A DNA stretch of 64,000 nucleotides, from contig LFRW01000035.1 in NCBI GenBank assembly GCA_001512965.1, forward strand, positions 72,249 to 136,248, given 5' to 3'. The number at the start of each line of letters is the position of its first letter. Position 1 is the stretch's first letter. The translations under genes were made by a program, and so were the position numbers. Below, in pieces: positions 30,586 through 40,849 of the stretch. Below the pieces are notes generated by a model, which worked only from the letters and a program-made list of their open reading frames with translations, had not been told where the DNA came from and searched no databases. Origin of the DNA: Methanomicrobia archaeon DTU008. GTDB taxonomy: Archaea > Thermoplasmatota > Thermoplasmata > Methanomassiliicoccales > Methanomassiliicoccaceae.

Positions 30586-31626
30586 ATGGACGCTGTTGAT
30601 GTGGCCTCATTGCAGAAAAGAAAGTTCGCTCGCTGGGCAGCGATTACCGCAACCATGGCCACAGGGCTCGTCCTGACAATTCTATTCACGTTGAACATCG
30701 GCGCGGTCCACATTCCGTTCGAAACGATCCTCGATGTACTGATGGGAGGGGGGACGAGATTCCAGAGGGAGATAATCCTCAATACCCGTCTACCACGGAT
30801 TATCCTGGGAGCATTGGTCGGAGGAGCTCTCGCGGTAGCTGGTGCCGCGATGCAGGGCGTGTTCCGCAATCCCATGGCATCACCCTATGTCCTGGGCATA
30901 TCCTCCGGCGCGGCCTTCGGCGCCTCCCTGGCCATCGTTGCCGGAGTGTCCTGGCTTCCCGGTGAGTTCGCCATTCCGTCGATGGCCTTCATATTCTGCT
31001 TCCTGACACTGTTCCTCGTATACGCCATATCAAGGACCAAGGGCGGCTTCGTTCAAGTGGAGACGCTGCTTCTGGCAGGGATAGCGGTGGGCGCCTTCTT
31101 CAACGCCCTGGTATCGTTGATGAAGTACTTTGCAGGGGAGCAGCTATCCGCGATAGTCTTCTGGATGATGGGAGGGTTATGGCAGGCGGAGTGGATGGAC
31201 GTGGTGGTCGCGCTCCCGATGATCACCGTCGGAACGATGATCCTATGGTTACTATCACGCGACCTCAACACCATGATGGTGGGCGAGGAGCATGCCCTCC
31301 ATCTAGGATTGAACGTCAACACGGTGCGTATGATAATCCTGCTGGCGGCATCACTCGTCACCGCGGCCGCGGTGTCGGTGAGCGGCGTCATAGGGTTCGT
31401 CGGCCTGGTGGTGCCTCATGTCGTCCGCCTCCTCGTAGGACCAGATCACCGAATCCTCATCCCCGTCTCCCTGCTCGGCGGCGCTATCTTCATGGTATGG
31501 ACCGATACCGTGGCAAGGACGATAATCCTGCCTGCGGAGCTGCCGGTAGGCATAATCACCGCGATGATCGGTGCCCCCTTCTTCATCTATCTGATCATAT
31601 CGCGGCGCCGGAAGATGGGGTGGTGA
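30586..31626 (+). CDS. FecCD-family ABC transporter permease
   Basis: NTRLPRIILGALVGGALAVAGAAMQGVFRNPMASPYVLGISSGAAFGA. Confidence 0.94.
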   Translation: MDAVDVASLQKRKFARWAAITATMATGLVLTILFTLNIGAVHIPFETILDVLMGGGTRFQREIILNTRLPRIILGALVGGALAVAGAAMQGVFRNPMASPYVLGISSGAAFGASLAIVAGVSWLPGEFAIPSMAFIFCFLTLFLVYAISRTKGGFVQVETLLLAGIAVGAFFNALVSLMKYFAGEQLSAIVFWMMGGLWQAEWMDVVVALPMITVGTMILWLLSRDLNTMMVGEEHALHLGLNVNTVRMIILLAASLVTAAAVSVSGVIGFVGLVVPHVVRLLVGPDHRILIPVSLLGGAIFMVWTDTVARTIILPAELPVGIITAMIGAPFFIYLIISRRRKMGW

Positions 31627-31627
31627 A

Positions 31628-32422
31628 GTGAAGCTAAGCGTGCAAGGGGTCTCGTTCTGCTACCGCTCGGAGGACGTCGTCAGCGACGTGAGTTTCGAGG
31701 CGGGAGAGGGGCAGATAGTCGGCATCCTGGGGCCGAACGGCTCCGGCAAGACCACCTTGCTGAAGTGCATCAATCGCGTGCTATCGCCGAAGAATGGCAC
31801 GGTCTTCATCAACGGCGTCGACTATCGGGAGAAGACAAGGAAGCAGATCGCCCAGCAGATAGGTGTGGTGCCGCAGTCGGCCAACTCAAGCTTCCCCTTC
31901 ACAGCCCTGGACATCGTGATGATGGGCCGCAATCCGGACCTGGAGAGGTTCGAGAGGGAGAAGGAGAGCGACCTGCAGATAGTCAGCAAGGCCATGGAGA
32001 TGACGAACACCTCGTTCCTTGCGGACCGCCCCATGGACCAGCTGTCGGGCGGGGAGAGGCAGAGGGTCATAATCGCCAGGGCGTTGGCGCAGCGTCCCAG
32101 GATAATGCTGCTCGACGAACCCACGCTGCATCTGGACGTAAATCATCAGATCGAGATACTGGACCTCATCTCCAGGCTTGCGCGGGAAGAGAGGATGCTG
32201 GTGATAATCGTCACCCATGACCTGAGCCTTGCGGCGCGGTACTGCGATCGCATCATCCTCATGCGAAAGGGGCGCATAGTCTCCGCAGGGGACGTCACCC
32301 AGGTGCTGACCAGGGAGAACATGGCCAAGGTGTTCTCCATCAATGCCGCTATCTATTATGACGAGCGTATCGGCACCCACAACGTCGCCATCATCGGCGC
32401 GATCAAGGAAGGGAACGAATGA
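31628..32422 (+). CDS. ABC transporter ATP-binding protein (FecE/BtuD-type)
   Basis: LGPNGSGKTTLLKCINRVL, LSGGERQRVIIARAL, LLDEPTLHLDVNHQ. Confidence 0.95.
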   Translation: MKLSVQGVSFCYRSEDVVSDVSFEAGEGQIVGILGPNGSGKTTLLKCINRVLSPKNGTVFINGVDYREKTRKQIAQQIGVVPQSANSSFPFTALDIVMMGRNPDLERFEREKESDLQIVSKAMEMTNTSFLADRPMDQLSGGERQRVIIARALAQRPRIMLLDEPTLHLDVNHQIEILDLISRLAREERMLVIIVTHDLSLAARYCDRIILMRKGRIVSAGDVTQVLTRENMAKVFSINAAIYYDERIGTHNVAIIGAIKEGNE

Positions 32423-32751
32423 CATCCAAGGTGGAAGTGGAATCGAGGATATGCTCGCATAGGACCGTCATAGAGGTCACGGACAATGGGGATGGGAGCA
32501 TGGCGGTGCACATCGACACGGACTGTCCCAGCGTGCAGACCTATGCATCACTGGTCTCGAAGCTCGACCCCACCGATTACTCGGAGTGGTCGGACTCCGC
32601 CGTGTGGGAGATGGCCGAAAAGGCAGGGTTGACCACGACCTGTCTGATCCCGGTCGCGCTCGTGAACGCATGCTGGGTGGAAGCAGGGATGATGTCCAAG
32701 CGGCTCGCCGTAAAGGAAGGACCCATCTGCATCCGATTTATCGAGCAGTGA
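32419..32751 (+). CDS. small Cys-containing protein of unknown function co-transcribed with ABC genes
   Basis: 4-nt overlap with upstream ATPase; five Cys, TDCPSV and TTCLIPVALVNACWVEAGM segments. Confidence 0.75.
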   Translation: MTSKVEVESRICSHRTVIEVTDNGDGSMAVHIDTDCPSVQTYASLVSKLDPTDYSEWSDSAVWEMAEKAGLTTTCLIPVALVNACWVEAGMMSKRLAVKEGPICIRFIEQ

Positions 32752-32786
32752 TGTTTATTACCCTTCGGTGACCCTGTTAGACCAGG

Positions 32787-33887
32787 GTGAGGGGATTGGG
32801 CGGAAGCACCGCATTCCTATACCACGATGACTTCCTGAAATATCAGTTCGGACCGCATCACCCGTTTCAACCCGTTCGGGAGAAGATGACCCTTGACACC
32901 CTACGCTCCCTGGGTGCGTTCGATGGGGACAGCGACATCGTCGTTCCTCGATCCACGGACGTGGAAACGCTGATGACCGTGCATTTTGACTGGTATATCG
33001 AGCGGGTCAGGGAGCTCTCCGCGAAGGGGGGACTTCTCGATCAGGGAGATACCCCTGCAAGTCCCGGTCTTTACGAGGGAGCGGTCATGGCCGTCGGGGC
33101 CACGGTCGATGCGGCCAGAGGCATCGCGGAAGGAGAGTTCGATCACGCCTTCAATCCTGCAGGAGGCTTACATCATGCATACCCCGCCCGAGCGTCCGGC
33201 TTCTGCGTGTTCAACGATATGGCCGTGGCGGTGAGGGTGCTCCAGAGGGAGTACGGTATCGGACGGATCGCGGTGATCGACATAGACGCGCATCATGGGG
33301 ATGGCACGCAGGCGATATTCTATGACGAGGATGTCCTGACAATATCGTTGCACCGCTTCGGCGACCGCTTCTTCCCCGGGAGCGGCGAGGCAGACGAGAC
33401 CGGGGAGCTTGAGGGAGCCGGGCGCAACATCAACGTCCCCCTTCCCGGCGGCACCGATGACAACCTTTTCCTCCACGCCTTCCGCTCGGTGGCGATCCCC
33501 GCGTTGCAATCCTACCGCCCCGATATCATCATCCAGCAGTTCGGTGTCGATGGACACTACCGGGACCCCCTGGCCGACCTGGGATACACCACACGCGGCT
33601 ATGCGGAGGTGGCAAGGCTGACCCATGAACTGGCACACGAACTATGCGAGGGACGGTATCTCGTGGTCGGCGGCGGGGGGTATGACCTCGACGCCACCAT
33701 GCGGACATGGAGCATCATGTACAGCATAATGTCGGAAGCGCCGATCGATCGCCAGCGCCTCATGGAGTTGCACGATTGGGACTCCCCCCTGTCGGACCGC
33801 AATACGACCCTCAAGGTGCTCGACACGATAGAGGAGGTCAAGCAGAGATCGCTCCCATTGTTGGAGATGGTGATACGCTACGCTTGA
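32787..33887 (+). CDS. histone deacetylase / acetylpolyamine amidohydrolase-family protein
   Basis: HHPFQP, GLHHAYPARASGFCVFNDMAVAV, IDIDAHHGDGTQAIFY, GGGGYD motifs. Confidence 0.93.
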   Translation: MRGLGGSTAFLYHDDFLKYQFGPHHPFQPVREKMTLDTLRSLGAFDGDSDIVVPRSTDVETLMTVHFDWYIERVRELSAKGGLLDQGDTPASPGLYEGAVMAVGATVDAARGIAEGEFDHAFNPAGGLHHAYPARASGFCVFNDMAVAVRVLQREYGIGRIAVIDIDAHHGDGTQAIFYDEDVLTISLHRFGDRFFPGSGEADETGELEGAGRNINVPLPGGTDDNLFLHAFRSVAIPALQSYRPDIIIQQFGVDGHYRDPLADLGYTTRGYAEVARLTHELAHELCEGRYLVVGGGGYDLDATMRTWSIMYSIMSEAPIDRQRLMELHDWDSPLSDRNTTLKVLDTIEEVKQRSLPLLEMVIRYA

Positions 33888-33904
33888 CATTGAAGAATTG
33901 AGAA

Positions 33905-33980
33905 TGGCGCCCTGGTCGGGATTTGAACCCGAGTCGGAGCCTCGACAGGGCTTCATGATAGGCCGCTACACTACCAGGGC
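33905..33980 (-). tRNA. tRNA-Asp (GTC), CCA encoded
   Basis: GCCCTGG/CCAGGGC acceptor, anticodon loop CTGTCGA, GGTTCAAATCC T-loop, GCCA end. Confidence 0.93.
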
Positions 33981-34157
33981 GTATTTCCACCCAAATATGT
34001 AGGTCATATATATGGCTTTTCCAAGTGATTTCATTACTGGGTTCATAGAGGGCATGATGCACGACATCGGACGGCCTTTCTTTGAGCTAGAATATGCAGC
34101 GGTGAAGGAGGGAGGAAAGCATCAGCTTTATGATGACGTCTCGGAATAGCGGTCGAG

Positions 34158-34967
34158 GTGCTTGATATGGACGGTAAGCTGAAGGTGAGCGATTACATGG
34201 TCCGGGAGGTCGTCTCCATCCCCCCGGACTATACTGTCAGGGAAGCCATCAACAAGCTCATTGCCACCGAATTTCACGGTTTGCCAGTGGAGAAGGACCG
34301 CCGCATCCTCGGCTTCGTGACCGCCAAGGAACTCCTTCGAAACATCGACCGTCCTGATGCTAAGATCACGGAGATCATCAAGCCCGGCACGATATCGCTC
34401 TCCCCGGGAATGGACATAGATGACGCCTCCCGCGTCCTGTTTCGCTACGGCCTGCGCAACGCTCCCGTGCTGGACGAGGACGGCATGGTGGTTGGAATGC
34501 TGAGCAACATAGACATCATCCGCTCTCACATTGAGAAGGCCACGCCGAACAAGATCAACATGCTGAAGACGTTCCTGGAGAAGAAGCATGGCGTCAAGAT
34601 AACGGTGAGAAGGCGCATCGTCCCCATCGAGGACCTGAGGCCAACTCAGCACGAGGTGTTCGCCGATGAGCTGAGAGGTAGGCAGTATGAGATCAAACGT
34701 GGGCTCGTGGAACCGCTCATCGTAATCCAGAAGAATACGCATTACCTTTTGGTGGATGGACACCACCGGGTGCTGGCAGCACGCAACATGGGTGTAAGGC
34801 AGTTCCAAGCGTTCGTTCTTGAACCCGACCGGGAGATAGAGCTAGGGATGGAGAGGACCGCGCAAGAGCTCGGCGTGAGGTCGCTTGACGACATCAAGAT
34901 CATCGAGGGGCAGCACCATCCCCTTGTACAGGTCGCCACCCGGCTGTTAAAGGATGAGGAGAAGTGA
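34158..34967 (+). CDS. CBS-domain / ParB-like protein (possible ADP-dependent serine kinase SerK homologue)
   Basis: Two CBS motifs followed by ParB-like segment VPIEDLRPTQHEV ... LLVDGHHRVLAARNMG. Confidence 0.75.
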   Translation: MLDMDGKLKVSDYMVREVVSIPPDYTVREAINKLIATEFHGLPVEKDRRILGFVTAKELLRNIDRPDAKITEIIKPGTISLSPGMDIDDASRVLFRYGLRNAPVLDEDGMVVGMLSNIDIIRSHIEKATPNKINMLKTFLEKKHGVKITVRRRIVPIEDLRPTQHEVFADELRGRQYEIKRGLVEPLIVIQKNTHYLLVDGHHRVLAARNMGVRQFQAFVLEPDREIELGMERTAQELGVRSLDDIKIIEGQHHPLVQVATRLLKDEEK

Positions 34968-35073
34968 TCGCCGCCGGCGAGAGGGCGTTCGGTCTGCAAC
35001 GATCGTCACACCTTTCATCATAGAAAGAGATAAAATGGATTGAAGGAAGAGATTGATGGGGAGGCACCCTCCC

Positions 35074-37401
35074 TTAGTCTTCCCTTTCCCTTTTCATGGA
35101 GCGGATCCCTTCAAGGAGGAGCCGCTGCTCGGCCGCAGCCACGTGCCTGATGGTGCTCAGCACGGTGTCAGGGTTGAGGGATATCGAATCGATGCCTTCT
35201 CTGACCAGGAACTCCGCGAACTCGGGGTACACGGATGGACCCTGTCCGCAAATGGACACGGGGATCCCCTTCTTGTGGGCGGACCTGATGAGGTGGGATA
35301 TCGCCCTCTTGATGGCCTCGTTCCTCTCATCGAAGTACCCCATCTTGCCCAGCACATCGGAGTCTCGGTCGGCGCCCATGGTAAGCTGGGTAAGGTCGTT
35401 CGAACCGATGGAGAAACCGTCGCAGCGCTCGGCGAACTCCTCTGCCATGAAGACTATCGCCGGAACCTCGGCCATGAGATACAGTTTGAAGTCGTTGCTG
35501 CGGTATAGGCCGACCTCTTTCATCATGGCCTCGATCTTGTCCAGCTCCTCAAGGGTGCGGACGAAGGGAAGCATCACCCAGATGTTCCTCAGTCCCATCT
35601 CGTCCCTGGCCTTCTTGACCGCACGGAGCTCGCACATGAACGCCTCGCGATACGATTCGGAGACATAGCGGGAGCAGCCCCTCCACCCGATCATGGGATT
35701 GGACTCCTTGGGCTCGTATTTGCTGCCCCCCTTCATGTCGTGATACTCGTTGGTCTTGAAATCCGACGTCCTCAGGACCACGGGGCGCGGGTAGAACGCC
35801 TTGCCCACCATCGCGATGCCGTTGGCAAGATTGTCTATCAGTTCCTGGCTGCGTCCCTGTTCGATCAGGGCGCAGGGGTGTTCCTGGATGTAGGAGGTGA
35901 ATAGGAACTCGATGCGCATCAGCCCGATTCCCTGGACGGGAAGCTGAGCGTACTCCTCGGCCTTCTGCGGGACGCCGATGTTGACCATTATCTTGGTGGC
36001 GGTCACCGGGACCGATGCGACGGCTACGGGGGCAGTGCTAGGCGCATCCTTCTTCTCCTTCTCCACTCCTTCGTACACGACACCCATCTGGCCGTGCACG
36101 GTCACCATCATGCCGTCCCTCAGCACCTTGGTGGCATCGCTCGCCCCGACAACGCACGGTATGCCGAGCTCGCGGGCTACGATGGCGGCGTGGCAGGTCA
36201 TGCCCCCTTCATCGGTGACGATGGCGGCGGCGCGGGTCATGGCAGGAACCATGTCCGGGGTGGTCATCTGGGTTACCATGACGTCCCCCTCCTTGACCTC
36301 ATCCAGGCTCATCTCCTCGCTGAAGATTTTGACAGGACCTCCAGCGATGCCGGGACTTGCCCCCAGCCCCTTCACCAGTATGGTGCGCTGAGACTCAAGC
36401 TCCTCCTTGCCTCCTTCCACATTGCAGCTGTGCATCTTCTTCTCATCGTTGGACAACGTGGTGATCGGCCTCGCCTGCACTATGTAGATCTGGTCCTTCT
36501 CGATGCACCACTCGATGTCCATGGGCTTGTTGTAGTGCATCTCGATCTGATTGCCGATCTCGGCCAGCTCGTAGATCTGCTTATCCGTGATCTTCTGCTC
36601 CTTGGTTATCTCGGAGGGCACCTCCATGCGCATGCACTCGCCGGACTCCCCCCTGATGAGCATCCAGGTCTGGTTGGATATCCTCTTGTTGAGGATCTTG
36701 CGGTGGAACTTGTCCACGCAGTAGGTGTCTGGAGTGACCTTTCCTCCCACCAGCGCCTCTCCCAGGCCATAGCCTGCCTCGATGATGATGTGCGGCAGCT
36801 CGGAGTTGGGGTCCACGGTGAACATGATCCCGGAGCGGTCGGATGAGATCATCCTCTGCACCACCACGGCCAGCTTGACCGACGCGTGGTCGAACCCCTT
36901 CTGCACGCGGTATGCGATGGCCCTCGGGGTGAACAGGGACGACCAGCATCTCTTGATGCTCTCCAGCAGCGACTGGGGATTGCTTACGTTCAAGAAGGTG
37001 TCCTGCTGTCCAGCGAAAGAGGCGGTGGGCAGGTCCTCTGCGGTGGCAGAGGAGCGAACCGCGACCAGCGGGTTGCTGCCGTTCCCAAGCTTCTCATACT
37101 CGGAGATGATAAGCTCCTCCAAGTCCTCGGGAATCTTGCCTACCTCGAACGCGCGGCGAATGTTGACCGAGGCTTCCTGCACCTTCTCATCGGAAGATAC
37201 ATCAAGGTTCTCCATCACGGTGGCCAAGAGGTCCCCGAGGCCATTGCTTTCCAGAAAATAGTCATATGATTCCGTGGTTAACACGAACCCGGGTGGAACT
37301 TCAAAGCCGGCCGAGGTCAGCTCGCCAAGGTTTGCAGCCTTACCTCCCGCGATCGGTATATCGTCTACACCCAGGTCCTTGATGCTTATGATCTTGCTCA
37401 T
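35074..37401 (-). CDS. ppsA: phosphoenolpyruvate synthase
   Basis: DIPIAGGKAANLGEL, GGMTCHAAIVARELGIPCVVG, GSNDLTQLTMGADRDS. Confidence 0.95.
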   Translation of the reverse strand: MSKIISIKDLGVDDIPIAGGKAANLGELTSAGFEVPPGFVLTTESYDYFLESNGLGDLLATVMENLDVSSDEKVQEASVNIRRAFEVGKIPEDLEELIISEYEKLGNGSNPLVAVRSSATAEDLPTASFAGQQDTFLNVSNPQSLLESIKRCWSSLFTPRAIAYRVQKGFDHASVKLAVVVQRMISSDRSGIMFTVDPNSELPHIIIEAGYGLGEALVGGKVTPDTYCVDKFHRKILNKRISNQTWMLIRGESGECMRMEVPSEITKEQKITDKQIYELAEIGNQIEMHYNKPMDIEWCIEKDQIYIVQARPITTLSNDEKKMHSCNVEGGKEELESQRTILVKGLGASPGIAGGPVKIFSEEMSLDEVKEGDVMVTQMTTPDMVPAMTRAAAIVTDEGGMTCHAAIVARELGIPCVVGASDATKVLRDGMMVTVHGQMGVVYEGVEKEKKDAPSTAPVAVASVPVTATKIMVNIGVPQKAEEYAQLPVQGIGLMRIEFLFTSYIQEHPCALIEQGRSQELIDNLANGIAMVGKAFYPRPVVLRTSDFKTNEYHDMKGGSKYEPKESNPMIGWRGCSRYVSESYREAFMCELRAVKKARDEMGLRNIWVMLPFVRTLEELDKIEAMMKEVGLYRSNDFKLYLMAEVPAIVFMAEEFAERCDGFSIGSNDLTQLTMGADRDSDVLGKMGYFDERNEAIKRAISHLIRSAHKKGIPVSICGQGPSVYPEFAEFLVREGIDSISLNPDTVLSTIRHVAAAEQRLLLEGIRSMKRERED

Positions 37402-37775
37402 TTTTAATCCCCGGAACGTCTCCGTGTTAGGTTTACATGGAGCAAGGCTGGGATAAACTTGTTGTAGATATATCTTGTTGAGGTAGGTGACATATTAGTG
37501 GATATTATCCCATCGATTTGAATTAAGGATCGCAAGGGCACAGTCCTCTCCACCATCATCCCCATGCTTCCAGAAAGTGTCCTTCTTCCATCGACCTGCC
37601 TCATGTCCAGCATGAGGGGCCATGCAAGATGCCTCACGTTTGCATGCATCGTTCATGAGCATGGTCCCGACATTGATTCTGAACATGCGTTAAATCGATA
37701 CATTCTTCGAATACCTTCGGTCAAATCCGCTATCCGTAGATTCTATTAGAGCAAATCGCAGAATGTTGCGTAAAC

Positions 37776-37787
37776 AAAACCGGTTTT
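37776..37787. promoter_or_regulatory. 12-bp perfect palindrome AAAACCGGTTTT at por promoter
   Basis: Direct reading; overlaps A/T-rich promoter region upstream of porC. Confidence 0.35.
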
Positions 37788-37841
37788 TAAGATAGGGTTA
37801 AATACGCTCAATCGTACACGGAGCCAAAGCGAGGGTTTGAT

Positions 37842-38402
37842 TTGACAACTCACGAGATACGATGGCACGGCAGAGGTGGACAGGGAGTGGTCACCGCAAA
37901 TGAGATCCTGGCTGGAGCCGCTCTGCTGGAGGGCAAATATATGAAAGCCTTCCCGGAGTTCGGACCGGAGCGCATGGGGGCCCCCATTCGCGCATTCGCC
38001 CGGATCTCCGACGAACCCATCAAGGTCCACAGCCAGGTTTACTTCCCCGACTATGTGATCGTCCTTGACCCTACATTGATAGGCAATGTGAACGTCCTTG
38101 AAGGTATGAAGGCCAACGGCGCTCTGGTGGCGAACTATGCCGAGGGGACGAAGCACCTCAAGGAGGCGCTTGGAACGGACATGAACGTGCGCGCCGTCGA
38201 CGCCACTCAGATAGCCCTCGAGACGATAGGCCGGCCTATGGCCAACACCGCAATGCTCGGCGCTCTGGTCCGGGTATCCAACATCGTGAAGTTGGAGAGC
38301 GTTTTGGAGGAACTCCGCAACAAGCTCGGGGCCAAGCTGCCAGAGAAGGTGGTGGAGAAGAACATTCTTAGCGTCCAGCGCGCTTATGATGAGGTGGACT
38401 GA
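37842..38402 (+). CDS. porC: 2-oxoacid (pyruvate):ferredoxin oxidoreductase gamma subunit
   Basis: IRWHGRGGQGVVTANEILAGAAL. Confidence 0.93.
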   Translation: MTTHEIRWHGRGGQGVVTANEILAGAALLEGKYMKAFPEFGPERMGAPIRAFARISDEPIKVHSQVYFPDYVIVLDPTLIGNVNVLEGMKANGALVANYAEGTKHLKEALGTDMNVRAVDATQIALETIGRPMANTAMLGALVRVSNIVKLESVLEELRNKLGAKLPEKVVEKNILSVQRAYDEVD

Positions 38403-38665
38403 TGAGCACCGCTGAAGATGTCATAGTTGAGCCTGGAACGGCCAGGAAGTATCACACGGGCTCTTGGCGTTCCAAGAAGCCTGTGGTCGACAAGGAGAAA
38501 TGCATCAACTGCCTGTTTTGCTGGATGTTCTGCCCCGACAACTCCATCATAGTGGAGGGCGGCGAGATGAAAGGGATCAAGTACACGCACTGCAAGGGAT
38601 GTGGGATCTGCTCCCGCCAGTGCCCCAAGGATGCCATAACCATGGTCGAGGAGGGAGAGGAATGA
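38402..38665 (+). CDS. porD: pyruvate:ferredoxin oxidoreductase delta subunit (2x4Fe-4S)
   Basis: CINCLFCWMFCP and CKGCGICSRQCP. Confidence 0.93.
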   Translation: MSTAEDVIVEPGTARKYHTGSWRSKKPVVDKEKCINCLFCWMFCPDNSIIVEGGEMKGIKYTHCKGCGICSRQCPKDAITMVEEGEE

Positions 38666-39822
38666 AGAGACTGGCGATGAACGGGGACCAGGCGGTCGCC
38701 CTGTCATGGAAGCAGATAGACCCTGATGTGGTGTCCTCGTACCCCATCACCCCGCAGACCATCATCGTGGAGACGTTCGCCGAGTACGTGGCCAACGGCG
38801 AGGTCGGCACCGAGTACATCTGCAGCGAGTCGGAACACTCCTCAATGAGCATGTGCATCGGCGCTTCCGCCGCCGGAGCCAGGTCCGCAACCGCCACCGC
38901 TTCCGCCGGTCTCGCATACATGTGGGAGATGCTGTACATCGCGGCGTCCATGCGTCTTCCGGTGGTCATGACAGTCGCGAACAGGGCTCTGTCCGGCCCG
39001 ATCAACATCCATTGCGACCACTCGGACGCCATGGGGGCTCGGGACAGCGGCTGGATCCAGATCTATGCGGAGAACGTCCAAGAGGCGTACGACAATTCCA
39101 TCATGTCCTTCCGGATCGCAGAGGACATGGGCGTCAGGCTACCGGTCATGAACTGCCTGGACGGTTTCATCGTAACTCATGCCATCGAGTCGATGGAGCC
39201 GCTGGACGATGATGCGGTCAAGAAGTTCGTTGGCGACTTCAAGCCTATCCACCCCCTCCTGGACGTCAAGTCGCCTCACTCCTTCGGACCCTTCGACATG
39301 CCCGAATATTACTTCGAGCACAAGTACGCCCAGCAGAAGGCTATGGAGAACGCACTGGATGTCGTCAGAAAGGTCTCTGATGAATATGCCCAGATCTCTG
39401 GCCGCAAGTACGACCTGCTGGAGTGCTACCGCTGCGAGGATGCGGAATATGTCGCCCTATCCATCGGCTCCACCGCCGGAACGATGAAGCAGGTGGTCGA
39501 CGACCTCCGCGCGGAAGGACACAAGGTCGGCTCCATCAAGCTGCGCCTGTTCCGCCCGTTCCCCTTCCAGGACGTCGCAAAGGTCCTGGACGGACGGAAG
39601 GGAGTGGCGGTGTTGGACCGCGCCCTCTCGTTCGGAGCGGCCGGTCCGCTGTTCGCTGATGTGTGCAGCGCAATGTTCGGCAACTCCTCCAGCTCTCCGG
39701 CCTTCAACTACATCTATGGCCTGGGAGGAAGAGATGTGGGCGTGGAGGACCTCAAGAAGGTATACTTCGACATGGAGGACGGCACAGCAAAGGCCGTCAA
39801 CTACCTGGGGGTGAAGCTTTGA
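38662..39822 (+). CDS. porA: pyruvate:ferredoxin oxidoreductase alpha subunit
   Basis: MNGDQAVALSWKQIDPDVVSSYPITPQT; ESEHSSMSMCIGASAAGAR. Confidence 0.94.
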   Translation: MKRLAMNGDQAVALSWKQIDPDVVSSYPITPQTIIVETFAEYVANGEVGTEYICSESEHSSMSMCIGASAAGARSATATASAGLAYMWEMLYIAASMRLPVVMTVANRALSGPINIHCDHSDAMGARDSGWIQIYAENVQEAYDNSIMSFRIAEDMGVRLPVMNCLDGFIVTHAIESMEPLDDDAVKKFVGDFKPIHPLLDVKSPHSFGPFDMPEYYFEHKYAQQKAMENALDVVRKVSDEYAQISGRKYDLLECYRCEDAEYVALSIGSTAGTMKQVVDDLRAEGHKVGSIKLRLFRPFPFQDVAKVLDGRKGVAVLDRALSFGAAGPLFADVCSAMFGNSSSSPAFNYIYGLGGRDVGVEDLKKVYFDMEDGTAKAVNYLGVKL

Positions 39823-40760
39823 TCACAATTAAGGAAATGGCTGAAATGCCGGTCAGACTGACCGAAGGCCACCGGCTGTGCGCCGGTTGTGCTGAACCTA
39901 TCGTGGCAAAGCAGGTCCTGCTGGCCACCGACAAGCCCGTCGTGGTGGCCAACGCTACCGGTTGCTTCGAGGTCTCCACCTCCGGCTTCCCGCAATCCGC
40001 ATGGGAGGTCCCATGGATCCACACGGCTTTCGCCACCACTGCCGCTACCATATCTGGCGTGGAATCGGCATACGTCTCTCTCAAGCGAAAGGGAAAGATC
40101 AGCGAGGACATCCGCTTCGTGGCCTTCGGAGGCGACGGTGCGACATACGATATCGGGCTGCAGGCGCTCTCCGGCGCCATCGAGCGGGGCCACCGCTTCA
40201 TGTACGTCTGCCTGAACAACGAGGCCTACATGAACACCGGCATCCAGCGGTCCGGCGCCACCCAGAGGGGAGCCTCCACCACGACCTGCCCGTCGGGCAC
40301 TTGCATACCGGGCAAGAAGGAGATCCCAAAGGACCTCACCAAGATAATCGCCGCCCACAAGCTGCCCTATGCGGCGCAGGCGTCCCCCCATAATTGGAAG
40401 GACCTCATCGCCAAGGCGGCCAAGGGATTCGAGGCCAACGGGCCCTCGTTCCTAAACATCATCACCCCCTGCCCTCGCGGATGGAGGTATGATGGCGCCA
40501 ACACGATAGAGATGGCCAAACTGGCGGTCGAGACCGGCATGTGGCCCCTCTATGAGTATGAGAACGGCAAGTGGACGCTGACCGGGGAGACGAAGCGCAT
40601 CGCCGAGGGCAAGATGGAGAGGCGGCCCCTGGCCGATTGGCTCAAGGCCCAGGGCCGGTTCAAGCACCTGCTCGCTCCAGAGTGGAAGGACGTCGTGGAC
40701 GATATCCAGAACAACCTCGACGCCAGCTGGGACGAGCTCCTCCGGCTGACCAAGCTATAA
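39819..40760 (+). CDS. porB: pyruvate:ferredoxin oxidoreductase beta subunit (TTG start)
   Basis: GHRLCAGCAEPIVAKQVL; GGDGATYDIGLQALSGA; NNEAYMNTGIQRS TPP motif. Confidence 0.94.
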   Translation: MITIKEMAEMPVRLTEGHRLCAGCAEPIVAKQVLLATDKPVVVANATGCFEVSTSGFPQSAWEVPWIHTAFATTAATISGVESAYVSLKRKGKISEDIRFVAFGGDGATYDIGLQALSGAIERGHRFMYVCLNNEAYMNTGIQRSGATQRGASTTTCPSGTCIPGKKEIPKDLTKIIAAHKLPYAAQASPHNWKDLIAKAAKGFEANGPSFLNIITPCPRGWRYDGANTIEMAKLAVETGMWPLYEYENGKWTLTGETKRIAEGKMERRPLADWLKAQGRFKHLLAPEWKDVVDDIQNNLDASWDELLRLTKL

Positions 40761-40849
40761 ACCCTTTCTCACTTTCTTCCTTTTTAGAAATCGGCCATGG
40801 ATGGCCCTTCCATCGCCAGGTTGCCCACCGTCTTCTGAAATCCCTTAAT

